Source: CAKTOF01 sp964523945 (lineage in GTDB: Bacteria; Bacillota; Clostridia; Oscillospirales; Oscillospiraceae). Taken from it: 35,258 nt of DNA. A program made the translations under genes and the position numbers. Shown here in pieces: positions 7,540 to 14,716 of this stretch. The number at the start of each line of letters is the position of its first letter. The first letter of the stretch is position 1. The stretch lies in the NCBI GenBank assembly GCA_964523945.1, contig CAZGBU010000006.1, forward strand, positions 1 to 35,258, given 5' to 3'. The notes under the pieces were generated by a model, which saw only the letters and a program-made list of their open reading frames with translations, had not been told where the DNA came from and made no database searches.

Positions 7540-8313
7540 ATGAAAGTAAATGTCCCCTATACCAATGACGAGCGTGTTGAACGCGTCTGGGACAAGGAAA
7601 ACGTGATCCAGACGATGAACCGTCATGCCTACTACCTCTCCAATGAAATGCGCCGCGAGGCGGTCAACGACCTCTGGGTGCAGGAGGCGGCCAACCGCGA
7701 GAGCGCGTCGCTGGCCTACAACACCGGCTATTTCGTCGGTATGGACGAGGTCATCCGTCAGCTGGTCGTATACCGTGACGAGCAGCGCTACGCCCGCCTG
7801 AAGCCATTCTGCGAGGCGAACCCGGACCTGAAACTCTGCCGCGAGAACCTGGGCTATGGCTGCGCGGAGATGCACACCGCCACCACGCATCTGGTCTATA
7901 TTGCCGACGACGGGAAAACTGCCCGCTACCTGGGCTATCGCCCGGCGTTCCAGTCCACCGGCCTGCCGGACGGCACGGCCAAGACCTATTTTGACCTTGG
8001 CCTCGTGTTCGCCGATCTGATTAAGGAGCCGGGCGGCTGGAAGATTTGGCATCTTGTGCTCGAGCATGATCACACGATTGAGGCCGGCCACAATTATGCC
8101 GACACCCCGGTCAAACTCCCGGAGGGTGAGCACGATCCGCTCGAGGTCGATTTCGGCGACCCGACGATCAAGCGCACGGTCTATGACCCGTTCTTTGGCT
8201 GGGAGTACATGTTCCAGGACATGCCGAGACCCTATGCCACATACAACGACAAAGAAAGCTACGGCCCGAAGGGCGATCTTGGCAAGCCCTACTACGAGCG
8301 CGAGCGCCGCTGA
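7540..8313 (+). CDS. NTF2/SnoaL-like protein, type B (copy 2)
   Basis: 257 residues, collinear with the type B protein at 1010-1789. Shared blocks are the N-terminal RRExxxDLWVQE, the middle ENLGYGCAEMHTATTHLVYIADDGKTARYLGY, the strand GGWKIWHLVLEHDHTI and the C-terminal FFGWEYMFQDMPRPY. GAAAGGAGG just after the type A2 stop serves as ribosome binding site. The position between A and C repeats the order of the first module, so the A-B-C unit was duplicated as a block or assembled under selection for that order. Function unknown, with the same options as for copy 1. Confidence 0.85.
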   Translation: MKVNVPYTNDERVERVWDKENVIQTMNRHAYYLSNEMRREAVNDLWVQEAANRESASLAYNTGYFVGMDEVIRQLVVYRDEQRYARLKPFCEANPDLKLCRENLGYGCAEMHTATTHLVYIADDGKTARYLGYRPAFQSTGLPDGTAKTYFDLGLVFADLIKEPGGWKIWHLVLEHDHTIEAGHNYADTPVKLPEGEHDPLEVDFGDPTIKRTVYDPFFGWEYMFQDMPRPYATYNDKESYGPKGDLGKPYYERERR

Positions 8314-8328
8314 GGGAGGAGGCAAAGC

Positions 8329-9174
8329 ATGAAAAAGCATCTGACATTTGAACAGCGCCTGCACAACGCCGAGGCAAGCCAGACAGTGGAGGAATATAAG
8401 GCGCGCCATGCGTACATGCACGGCGTCAGCTACTCCCGCGAGGAGTGGGATTTTATGTGGCTCAAGTCTCCAAACTGCACTTGGGCGCATCAGTTCGGAC
8501 GCATGGTCGGCTATGAAGAGGTCTACATCAACTCGGTCGGACATACCGACAGCATGGCGATGCGCTCGATGACCGAAATGATCCGCAACTTCCCGGAGTA
8601 TCAGGGACACGACATCCGTTCGACCGGCTCGTCCGGCGTCCATGTTCTGGCGTCTGACGTCATTGAGGTCGCGGATGACGGCATGAGCGCCCGCTCGTTC
8701 TATCTCACGCCCGGCACGCTGACCGGCCCGATCGGCTTTGACGGGAAGCATCGCGGCGGCGTCTGGCTGTGGGAGCGGTACGGTTCTGATTTTGTGTATG
8801 TCGACGGCGAGTGGAAATGGTTCCACGAGCAGGTCTGTCCGGATATTGCGGGCGACTATGATGTTGGCAACTGGGCGCGCAACCGCTATCTTGACTTCAT
8901 TGAGAACGACTGCACGGTCGGCGAGCTGGGCGGCCGCCCGGCGCAGCTGACTGAGCCGGGGCTTCTGCACGCGGATTATACGATCGTGCAGACGGTGCAG
9001 GACACTGTGCCCGCGCCGAAGCCCTACCAGACAATGGACGACGAGAACACCTACTCGCCCGGGCGCTGGGACGCGACCGGCAAGGTCACGGTCAAGGTCG
9101 ACCATGTGGCTGTCGCCGATCACGAGGCGCACAACGCCGAGAATCCGTTCGGTAAGATCCGCCGGGATACCTGA
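8329..9174 (+). CDS. NTF2/SnoaL-like protein, type C (copy 3)
   Basis: 281 residues. It matches the two type C proteins at 1793-3487 in the N-terminal helix (ExxxARHAYMHG), the His-rich segment WAHQFGRMVGYEE, the strand motif ADDGMSARSFYLTPG, and the signature DGEWKWFHEQVCPDIAG. Its tail has TYSPGRWD followed by an extra charged segment, longer than in C1 and C2. It starts 15 bases after the type B2 stop with GGGAGGAGG upstream. Only one type C gene is present in this module, so the C1/C2 duplication followed or was independent of the module duplication. It closes the second operon; a terminator follows at 9269. Function unknown. Confidence 0.85.
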   Translation: MKKHLTFEQRLHNAEASQTVEEYKARHAYMHGVSYSREEWDFMWLKSPNCTWAHQFGRMVGYEEVYINSVGHTDSMAMRSMTEMIRNFPEYQGHDIRSTGSSGVHVLASDVIEVADDGMSARSFYLTPGTLTGPIGFDGKHRGGVWLWERYGSDFVYVDGEWKWFHEQVCPDIAGDYDVGNWARNRYLDFIENDCTVGELGGRPAQLTEPGLLHADYTIVQTVQDTVPAPKPYQTMDDENTYSPGRWDATGKVTVKVDHVAVADHEAHNAENPFGKIRRDT

Positions 9175-9268
9175 TCCGCTGTTCCCGGTGCCGCGCACCC
9201 GAAAATCGCCTGCTTCCGGCGTATCTGCAAGGTTGTCTGCTCATGAACTGCGGCACCGCTGGAATATA

Positions 9269-9303
9269 CAAAACCCGCACGCGCATGCGCAGTGCGGGTT
9301 TTG
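9269..9303 (+). terminator. Intrinsic terminator of the A2-B2-C3 operon
   Basis: CAAAACCCGCAC (9269-9280) pairs perfectly with GTGCGGGTTTTG (9292-9303). The loop contains the palindrome GCGCATGCGC. It separates the module from the hydrolase-like gene, which has its own promoter. The A-rich and T-rich arms allow action in both directions. Confidence 0.85.
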
Positions 9304-9311
9304 TAATGCGC

Positions 9312-9340
9312 GTGACAAATCAGACAAGCTGTGTTATAAT
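9312..9340 (+). promoter_or_regulatory. Promoter of the DAPG hydrolase-like gene
   Basis: GTGACA (9312-9317), 17 bases and a perfect TATAAT (9335-9340) lie 54 bases before the start codon, so this gene can be expressed apart from the A2-B2-C3 operon. Confidence 0.8.
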
Positions 9341-9394
9341 CGTCCTGTGGAAGAACAAAAAAGCCGGTTATTCCAGCCGAAAGGAAGGATTCTG

Positions 9395-10186
9395 ATGTCT
9401 GAGCCGTTTCCCTATCTGCCCAATGCGGGGCAGACTTATCTGCCGTTTTCGGAAAATATTCATGTCGAGACGCTGCCGTTTACCCCGCTGGATAAGCCGT
9501 CGCCGGAGTATCCGACACCGGAGGTGCGGCCGATGTACACCGCCCGCGGCTGGAAGCTGGCGACCTGCGCGCAGCATTTCCTGCCCGGCGTGACGCCGGA
9601 GATGCTCGATTGGTTCTGGGCCAATATGGAAAAGTGCTATTATCTCTGGGCGCCTGGTTCGCACAAGCGTTTCAACTGGGTGCGGCCGCCGGTCAGCTAT
9701 GGCTTTACCAATTCCGCGCATATGATCTCCGAGGTCATGGTGCCCAACGGGCCGGTATTCGGCGGCGACGGCGTCCAGATCAATCGGATGGATCTGAGCG
9801 ATTTCCCGCTGGATCAGTGCCTGGGGCATGTCATTATGGAGTGCGTGCGCAATGATCTGGGCGAGTTTGTCGATGCGACGATCCATATGTGGGAGGCTGC
9901 GCCCGGCGGTACAAATCACGTTGTCTGCAGTGTGGTCAATACGCAGGTCTCTGCACCGCCGTCGTTTGTGTTTGCCAACCCGGAGGCTGCTGCAACGCCG
10001 GAGCAGAGCGCGTATCACTCCGAGTATGAGGCGTCGATGTGGCCGAAATTCCTGCCGCAGATGTATGCGCTATGGAAAGACCATCCCGATCCGTCGCAGA
10101 ATGTCCACTGCGACCTGCGCGTGCGGCGCAAGCCGGATGGCAGCTATACATACATAGCAGAAAATGGCCCGGTAACGGTGTCCTGA
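9395..10186 (+). CDS. DAPG/phloretin hydrolase-like (PhlG family) C-C hydrolase
   Basis: 263 residues resembling the 2,4-diacetylphloroglucinol hydrolase family (PhlG, and phloretin hydrolase Phy of Eubacterium ramulus), zinc enzymes that hydrolyse a C-C bond between an acyl group and a phloroglucinol-type ring. Visible signs are the block PEMLDWFWANMEKCYYLWAP (68-87) followed by His90, a Glu at 113 in ISEVMV, and HSEYE with His208 and Glu212 in the His-x3-Glu spacing of the PhlG metal site (H270/E274 there). It is somewhat shorter than PhlG. Start at 9395 is preceded by AAGGAAGG; upstream in-frame sequence overlaps the terminator and is rejected. No signal peptide. It sits next to, but is transcribed separately from, the NTF2-like modules. 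Assignment is by motif memory; the exact substrate is unknown. Confidence 0.7.
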   Translation: MSEPFPYLPNAGQTYLPFSENIHVETLPFTPLDKPSPEYPTPEVRPMYTARGWKLATCAQHFLPGVTPEMLDWFWANMEKCYYLWAPGSHKRFNWVRPPVSYGFTNSAHMISEVMVPNGPVFGGDGVQINRMDLSDFPLDQCLGHVIMECVRNDLGEFVDATIHMWEAAPGGTNHVVCSVVNTQVSAPPSFVFANPEAAATPEQSAYHSEYEASMWPKFLPQMYALWKDHPDPSQNVHCDLRVRRKPDGSYTYIAENGPVTVS

Positions 10187-10277
10187 AAATTTATTTATCC
10201 AATCTGGAACTTCTGCTCCACGCATTCGTCAAATCACCAAAGGGGCAAATAGCCCAATATGAAAGGAGAACTGCGCG

Positions 10278-10892
10278 ATGAAGTTCAAACGAATTTTGGC
10301 ACTTGTGCTGGCGCTTGGCATTGTGTTCGCGCTTGGCGCATGCACATCAGATGACGCAGAGGAGCCGGATGCCGGTGACGCTGCACCGGAAGACGGGACT
10401 GAGGAACAGGATCCGGCGGCAGAGACAACTCAGCCGGAAGATGCACAGGAAGAGCCGACTGGTGAGGCCCAGACCGAGGCAGAGGCCGGCGTGACGGTTA
10501 CGATCTACACCGGAAATGACAATGCCGACGGCCTGGATGAGACAGAGGTGGCGATCGCGGAGCTGACTGCGGACGAGCTGCTTGCGGCACTGGTGGACGC
10601 CGGCGCAATTCCAGAGGGCACGACGTGCGTCAGCTTTACCCAGAGTGATGACGGCAGTGAACTGACGCTGGATCTGTCGCAGGCCTTTGCCGACGGCGTC
10701 GGGCAGATGGGCACCTCCGGCGAGATGATGATGCTGGGCAGTCTGGTCAACACGTTCCTGGAGGCATACGATGCGCAGACAATCACAGTGACGGTGGAGG
10801 GCGCGGCGCTTGAGACCGGCCACAATGTCTACGACACGCCGCTGGAGCGCTACAGCTTCGAGATGACCGGAACCGCAGACGAAGCGGCTTGA
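10278..10892 (+). CDS. GerMN-domain lipoprotein
   Basis: 204 residues. A lipoprotein signal (KFKRILALVLALGIVFALGAC) ends at lipid-acceptor Cys22. A very acidic, low-complexity linker (about 24-68) is followed by a compact domain (about 70-195) with the GerMN pattern: ELTLDLSQAFADG, then a helix with a small-residue turn, then ITVTVEGAALETGHNVYDTPL. GerMN domains occur in the spore germination and sporulation protein GerM and in many extracytoplasmic lipoproteins. It would be anchored on the outer face of the membrane. Start is supported by GAAAGGAGAAC. It follows the hydrolase-like gene by 91 bases on the same strand, with no clear promoter between, but no functional link is evident. Confidence 0.8.
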   Translation: MKFKRILALVLALGIVFALGACTSDDAEEPDAGDAAPEDGTEEQDPAAETTQPEDAQEEPTGEAQTEAEAGVTVTIYTGNDNADGLDETEVAIAELTADELLAALVDAGAIPEGTTCVSFTQSDDGSELTLDLSQAFADGVGQMGTSGEMMMLGSLVNTFLEAYDAQTITVTVEGAALETGHNVYDTPLERYSFEMTGTADEAA

Positions 10893-10917
10893 CATTTTTC
10901 GCCTGCTGTGCTACCCT
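10889..10917 (+). promoter_or_regulatory. Promoter overlapping the end of the GerMN gene, reading toward yitT-like gene
   Basis: TTGACA (10889-10894), 17 bases and TACCCT (10912-10917) overlap the stop codon of the preceding gene. Its expected start site (about 10924) is immediately before the hairpin at 10926-10969, so a transcript from it would begin with that hairpin. Confidence 0.5.
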
Positions 10918-10925
10918 GAGATTGG

Positions 10926-10973
10926 AAAAGAGCGGAGCGTATTATATTTATAATACGCTCCGCTCTTTTTTTT
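10926..10973 (+). terminator. Strong terminator hairpin between GerMN lipoprotein and YitT-family genes
   Basis: A 19-base perfect stem (10926-10944 with 10951-10969) with a 6-base loop is followed by T residues through 10973. It terminates the upstream gene and lies 25 bases before the next start codon. Confidence 0.9.
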
Positions 10974-10997
10974 ATTCAGTTGCAGGAGGTGCGGTGT

Positions 10998-11888
10998 ATG
11001 AAAAAAGGCTTGTCTCGTCTGAATCTGCGGGACTGGGCGGTGCAGCTGTTCTGGGAACTGCTCGGCAGTGTGTTTGTCGCGGCCGGCATCTACAATTTCG
11101 CGGCGCAGGCTGGCTTCCCGATGACCGGCTTTTCCGGCGTGTCGATCATTCTGTATCAGATGTTCGATGTGCCGATCGGCATGTCGACCATTGTACTAAA
11201 TATCCCGGTGGCAGTGCTCTGTTTCCGAAAGCTCGGCCGGCGTTTCTTTCTCAGTTCGATCCGGTGCATGCTGATTTCATCGGTGCTGATTGATTACATT
11301 GCGCCGCTGCTGCCGGTTTACGGGGGCAGCAGGCTGCTTGCTGCGATCTGTACCGGCGTGTTCGCGGGGGTCGGATATGCGCTGATCTATGCGCACAATT
11401 CCTCTACCGGCGGTATGGATTTCATCATCATGGCGGTCAAGGCGGCGCGCCCCCATCTGTCACTGGGTAACATCGCGTTCTGTGCAGATGCGGTGATCGT
11501 GCTGATCGGCGGCGTGCTGCTGCGTGACATCGACGGTGTGATCTACGGTATGATCGTGAGTTTCCTGCTGGCTGCCGTTGTGGATAAGGTCATGTATGGC
11601 ATGAACACCGGGAAACTGGCGCTGATTGTCACCGAGCGGGGCCGGCGCATCTGCCAGGTGATCGATGAAACCTGTCAGCGCGGCAGCACAGTGCTCCATG
11701 CACAGGGCGGCTACTGCGGCTCGGAGAAGCAGGTTGTGCTGTGCGCGTGCAGCAGCAAGGAGATGTACCGGGTGCAGCGCGCCGTGAAAGAGGCCGATCC
11801 GGACTCGTTCTTGATTGTGCTCGAGTCCAATGAGGTGCACGGCGAGGGCTTTCGTATAGTGCAGGTCGGTGGGCAGCAGCCCAAATAG
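10998..11888 (+). CDS. YitT-family membrane protein (DUF161/DUF2179)
   Basis: 296 residues. Five to six hydrophobic segments fill about 15-200, including FVAAGIYNFAAQAGFPMTG and the family-typical NSSTGGMDFI. A soluble C-terminal DUF2179-type domain (about 205-290) begins with MNTGKLALIVTERGRRICQVI. This is the usual layout of the YitT family, whose transport or sensing role is not settled. Start at 10998 was chosen because GCAGGAGGTG lies upstream; an earlier in-frame ATG sits within that site. It is flanked upstream by a strong terminator and converges with the ABC-F gene. Confidence 0.9.
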   Translation: MKKGLSRLNLRDWAVQLFWELLGSVFVAAGIYNFAAQAGFPMTGFSGVSIILYQMFDVPIGMSTIVLNIPVAVLCFRKLGRRFFLSSIRCMLISSVLIDYIAPLLPVYGGSRLLAAICTGVFAGVGYALIYAHNSSTGGMDFIIMAVKAARPHLSLGNIAFCADAVIVLIGGVLLRDIDGVIYGMIVSFLLAAVVDKVMYGMNTGKLALIVTERGRRICQVIDETCQRGSTVLHAQGGYCGSEKQVVLCACSSKEMYRVQRAVKEADPDSFLIVLESNEVHGEGFRIVQVGGQQPK

Positions 11889-11898
11889 GGCAGGCCGC

Positions 11899-13359
11899 TC
11901 ACAGCGAGATGGTTTTGGTTGAAATCGTGTCGCGGAACGCGCCGTCATGCTCGACAAAGACCATTGTAGGCAAAAATGTGGTCAGCAACTGCTCGATCTG
12001 CATGCGGGAGACGATGTCGATGAAGTTGAGCGGCTCGTCCCAGATGTACATGTGGGCGTGCTCGCACAGACTCCGGGCAATCAGCACTTTTTTCTTCTGA
12101 CCGGCGGAAAATGCGCGCATGTCCTTTTCAAATTGGATGCGTTTAAAGCCAAGCTTACGCAGAATTGCGAGGAACAGCGGTTTATCAATGCCAGCGCGGG
12201 CGGAAAAATCGTGTACGCTGCCGCACAGATGCGCCGTGTCCTGCGGCACACGGGACACCACAAGGCCGGCGCCGATCGAAATCGTTCCGGTATGCGCCTG
12301 TGCCTGGCCGGCCAAAAGCTTCAGCAGGCTGGTTTTCCCGCTGCCGTTTCTGCCGCAGATCGCGATCCGATCGCCCTGTTGTATGGAAAATGAAACCGGT
12401 GCGTTGACGGTGCGACCCTCGAAGCAGACAGCGACGTCATGCAGTGTTGCGAGCGTGGCCGTGTGATAGGGAAGGGGTGTGAGCTTCAGCGCCTCCGCCG
12501 TCTCAAGGTCTTTCAACAGCCCGGCTTTTGCTTCGGCCGCTTTCTGCCGCCGGGCATCAATCGATTTCGATCGCTGCATCATCTTCGCGGCTCTGTGGCC
12601 AACGTAGCCTTTGTCGAGTGCGCCGGCCTTGGATGCCTCCGCACGATCCGACCAGACTGCGGTCCGGCCGGCTGCCTGCCGCAGCCGGCCGATCTCTTTT
12701 TTCAGACGGTCGTTCTGTGCAAGCTCGGCCGCCTGCCGCTGCGTAAATCCGGTCATCCAGGACGAAAAAGTACCGCTGCATAACTCGATGCCCGAGCGGT
12801 TCAGCGCCAGAATGTGATCGACACAGCCATCGAGGAAACGACGGTCGTGCGATACCAGGATGAAGCCTTTCTGCCGGCTGAGATACGCGGCAACCCGCTC
12901 GCATGCAGCGGCGTCGAGGTGGTTGGTTGGTTCGTCGATCAAAAGGAAGTGCCCCTCGTTTCGGAACAGTGCGGCAAGCAGCACCTTAACCTGCTCGCCG
13001 CCGGAGAGCGTATCAAAGGGCCGCCAGAGCACATCCGCGTCGACCTCGAGCAGGGACAGCTCCCGCAGAATCTCCCACTGTTCGGCCTGCGGACATATTT
13101 CCTGCAGGATCTCTTCCGTCCAGCGATGCGGCTGTGCGACAGGACAGGGGAAATAGTCAAAGGGCACAGAATGCCGGATGTGTCCGCTGTATTCGTATTG
13201 CCCGAGTAACAGGCGCAGCAGCGTTGTTTTCCCCCTGCCGTTTCGCCCGACAAGGCCGAGCTTCCAATCGGTGTCCAGCCGGAGATTGATATCTTCAAAG
13301 ACGGCGTCGCAGCTGCCCGGATAGGAGAAGGTGAGGTGTTCGATCTGAATCATAGACAT
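11899..13359 (-). CDS. Lsa-type ABC-F ATPase (ribosome protection, antibiotic resistance)
   Basis: 486 residues with two ABC ATPase domains and no membrane segments. The first has a Walker A GRNGRGKTT, signature LSGGEQ and Walker B FLLIDEPTNHLD. The interdomain linker (about 195-285) is rich in charged residues. The second has GRNGSGKTS, FSAGQKKK and IWDEPLNFIDI, and the tail FVEHDGAFRDTISTKTISL. The opening MSMIQIEHLTFSYPGS and that tail are typical of the Lsa group, which protects ribosomes from lincosamides, pleuromutilins and streptogramin A. Start at 13359 follows GGGAGGG. The long leader carries a short ORF and a terminator (13360-13548), so drug-induced ribosome stalling probably controls it. 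Resistance spectrum is inferred from family. Confidence 0.9.
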   Translation of the reverse strand: MSMIQIEHLTFSYPGSCDAVFEDINLRLDTDWKLGLVGRNGRGKTTLLRLLLGQYEYSGHIRHSVPFDYFPCPVAQPHRWTEEILQEICPQAEQWEILRELSLLEVDADVLWRPFDTLSGGEQVKVLLAALFRNEGHFLLIDEPTNHLDAAACERVAAYLSRQKGFILVSHDRRFLDGCVDHILALNRSGIELCSGTFSSWMTGFTQRQAAELAQNDRLKKEIGRLRQAAGRTAVWSDRAEASKAGALDKGYVGHRAAKMMQRSKSIDARRQKAAEAKAGLLKDLETAEALKLTPLPYHTATLATLHDVAVCFEGRTVNAPVSFSIQQGDRIAICGRNGSGKTSLLKLLAGQAQAHTGTISIGAGLVVSRVPQDTAHLCGSVHDFSARAGIDKPLFLAILRKLGFKRIQFEKDMRAFSAGQKKKVLIARSLCEHAHMYIWDEPLNFIDIVSRMQIEQLLTTFLPTMVFVEHDGAFRDTISTKTISL

Positions 13360-13373
13360 ATTGCAGCCCTCCC

Positions 13374-13412
13374 AAAACGAAAATCCGCCGCAGGAAAGCA
13401 TTCCTGCGGCGG
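13374..13412 (-). terminator. Attenuator terminator in front of the ABC-F gene
   Basis: On the minus strand a 12-base perfect stem (13412-13401 with 13396-13385, loop of 4) is followed by ATTTTCGTTTT and then directly by the ribosome binding site of the ABC-F gene. Such a terminator inside a leader is the hallmark of inducible attenuation. The arm TTTCCTGC also occurs in the leader peptide gene, and TGCAGGAAA lies between the two, allowing alternative pairing. Confidence 0.85.
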
Positions 13413-13524
13413 TGCAAGCCGGCGCGGCTCAGCGAGCGCACATGCCGGAACAGAGCAGACCTATGGATTTCTTTCCTGCAGATGGGCGCGGCAATCCCGC
13501 CGGACAGCGGCTGCGCCCAGATGA

Positions 13525-13548
13525 TTACTTGCAGGAAATCAAAAACAT
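13525..13548 (-). CDS. Seven-residue leader peptide MFLISCK of the ABC-F gene
   Basis: ATG at 13548-13546 is followed by TTT TTG ATT TCC TGC AAG TAA, preceded by AAAGGGGCGG at good spacing and 27 bases after the promoter's -10 hexamer region. Bases of this ORF (GATTTCCTGCA) can pair with TGCAGGAAAGAAATC further down the leader (about 13468-13482 on the plus strand). A ribosome stalled on the peptide would change which hairpin forms. Leader peptides of this type control many ABC-F and erm genes; the peptide itself I do not match to a specific described one. Confidence 0.75.
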   Translation of the reverse strand: MFLISCK

Positions 13549-13581
13549 CGTTCCGCCCCTTTCGTTTCAGAATCCGCGGTC

Positions 13582-13610
13582 AGCATACCACAGATGGGCG
13601 AGCGTGTCAA
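13582..13610 (-). promoter_or_regulatory. Promoter of the ABC-F leader
   Basis: On the minus strand a perfect TTGACA (13610-13605), 17 bases and TATGCT (13587-13582). The transcript would start near 13575 and carry a leader of about 215 bases before the ABC-F start codon. Confidence 0.88.
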
Positions 13611-13656
13611 GCGCGGAAGTACGGCGGCAGAATGGCTCTGCCGCCGCACGGTCGAG

Positions 13657-14592
13657 TCAGATCTTGTTGTCGGAACCGAGCACGTCGACGATCTTGTGGC
13701 GCACCATTGCGCGGATGTTATCGCGTCCGGGAATGAGATATTTGCGGGGATCGAACTCCTCGGGATGCTCGTTCAGATACTGGCGGACGCCGGCAGTCAT
13801 TGCAAGACGCAGATCGGTGTCAATATTGATCTTGCACACGGCCATGGTTGCGGCCTGGCGCAGCATCGGCTCGGGAATGCCGATGGCGGACTCGAGCTTG
13901 CCGCCGTTGGCATTGATGGTGGCGACATGCTCAGGCGTGACGCTCGATGCGCCGTGCAGCACGATTGGAAAGCCGGGCAGACGCTGCTGCACCTGCTCGA
14001 GAATGTCAAAGCGCAGCTGCGGCTTCTGGCCGGGCTTGTACTTGAACGCACCATGACTGGTGCCGATTGCGATGGCGAGACTGTCGACACCGGTGCGCTC
14101 GACAAATTCCTGTACCTCTTCGGGACGGGTATAGGACGAGTCCTCGTCGGACACATTGACTTCGTCTTCAATGCCGGCCAGCCGGCCCAGCTCGCCCTCG
14201 ACGACAACGCCATGTGCGTGCGCGTATTCGACGACCTCGCGGGTCATGCGGATGTTCTCCTCAAACGGATGCTTGCTGCCGTCGATCATCACGGAGGTGA
14301 AGCCGCCGTCAATGCAGCTCTTGCAGACATCAAAGTTTTCACCGTGGTCGAGATGGACGCAGATGGGCAGATCAGTGTCCTCAAGTGCTGCCTCGATCAG
14401 CTTCATCAGATAGACATGCTTGGCGTATTTGCGTGCGCCGGCGGAGACCTGCAGGATCAGCGGCGAGCGAACCTCTGCAGCAGCCTCGGTGATCCCCTGG
14501 ATGATCTCCATATTGTTGACGTTGAACGCGCCGACGGCAAAGCCGCCCTCATACGCTTTCCGAAACATTTCAGTGGTTGTGACAAGTGGCAT
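13657..14592 (-). CDS. fba: Class II fructose-1,6-bisphosphate aldolase
   Basis: 311 residues, the usual length of zinc-dependent class II aldolases. It converts fructose-1,6-bisphosphate to dihydroxyacetone phosphate and glyceraldehyde-3-phosphate. Visible motifs are the N-terminal GAFNVNNMEIIQGI, the metal-binding segment ICVHLDHGENFDVC, VEGELGRLAGIEDEV, the glycine-rich IGTSHGAFK, VLHGASSV with a conserved His, and the phosphate-binding KINIDTDLRLAMT. Start at 14592 is set by AAAGGAG upstream rather than an earlier frame-open start. It is divergent from the phosphofructokinase gene, so two successive glycolytic steps share one intergenic region. A hairpin follows (13622-13646 region) but lacks a T run. 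Confidence 0.96.
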   Translation of the reverse strand: MPLVTTTEMFRKAYEGGFAVGAFNVNNMEIIQGITEAAAEVRSPLILQVSAGARKYAKHVYLMKLIEAALEDTDLPICVHLDHGENFDVCKSCIDGGFTSVMIDGSKHPFEENIRMTREVVEYAHAHGVVVEGELGRLAGIEDEVNVSDEDSSYTRPEEVQEFVERTGVDSLAIAIGTSHGAFKYKPGQKPQLRFDILEQVQQRLPGFPIVLHGASSVTPEHVATINANGGKLESAIGIPEPMLRQAATMAVCKINIDTDLRLAMTAGVRQYLNEHPEEFDPRKYLIPGRDNIRAMVRHKIVDVLGSDNKI

Positions 14593-14617
14593 ACAATCAG
14601 CTCCTTTTCCTGCGCAT

Positions 14618-14646
14618 ATCTTACCAATATTCCAGAGGAAAAGCAA
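14618..14646 (-). promoter_or_regulatory. Promoter of fba
   Basis: On the minus strand TTGCTT (14646-14641), 17 bases and TAAGAT (14623-14618), 26 bases before the aldolase start codon. Confidence 0.75.
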
Positions 14647-14654
14647 CCGCTTGA

Positions 14655-14683
14655 TTTACTTTTGCGCGCGCTTACGGTATAAT
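14655..14683 (+). promoter_or_regulatory. Promoter of the phosphofructokinase gene
   Basis: TTTACT (14655-14660), 17 bases and a perfect TATAAT (14678-14683). It is back-to-back with the aldolase promoter. Confidence 0.8.
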
Positions 14684-14716
14684 AGAAAAAAACAATTGAA
14701 ACACGGAGGAACGACT

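Noticed and set aside
7504..9198. A 564-residue open frame on the minus strand across the A2-B2-C3 operon
   Set aside because: It lies antisense to B2 and C3, which have ribosome binding sites, paralogues and a promoter. The long frame results from biased codon use in GC-rich DNA, and similar antisense frames occur over A1-B1-C1.
13622..13646. Hairpin after fba as an intrinsic terminator
   Set aside because: CGGCGGCAG and CTGCCGCCG pair well but no T run follows on the minus strand, so it is noted only as a possible RNA-end stem.
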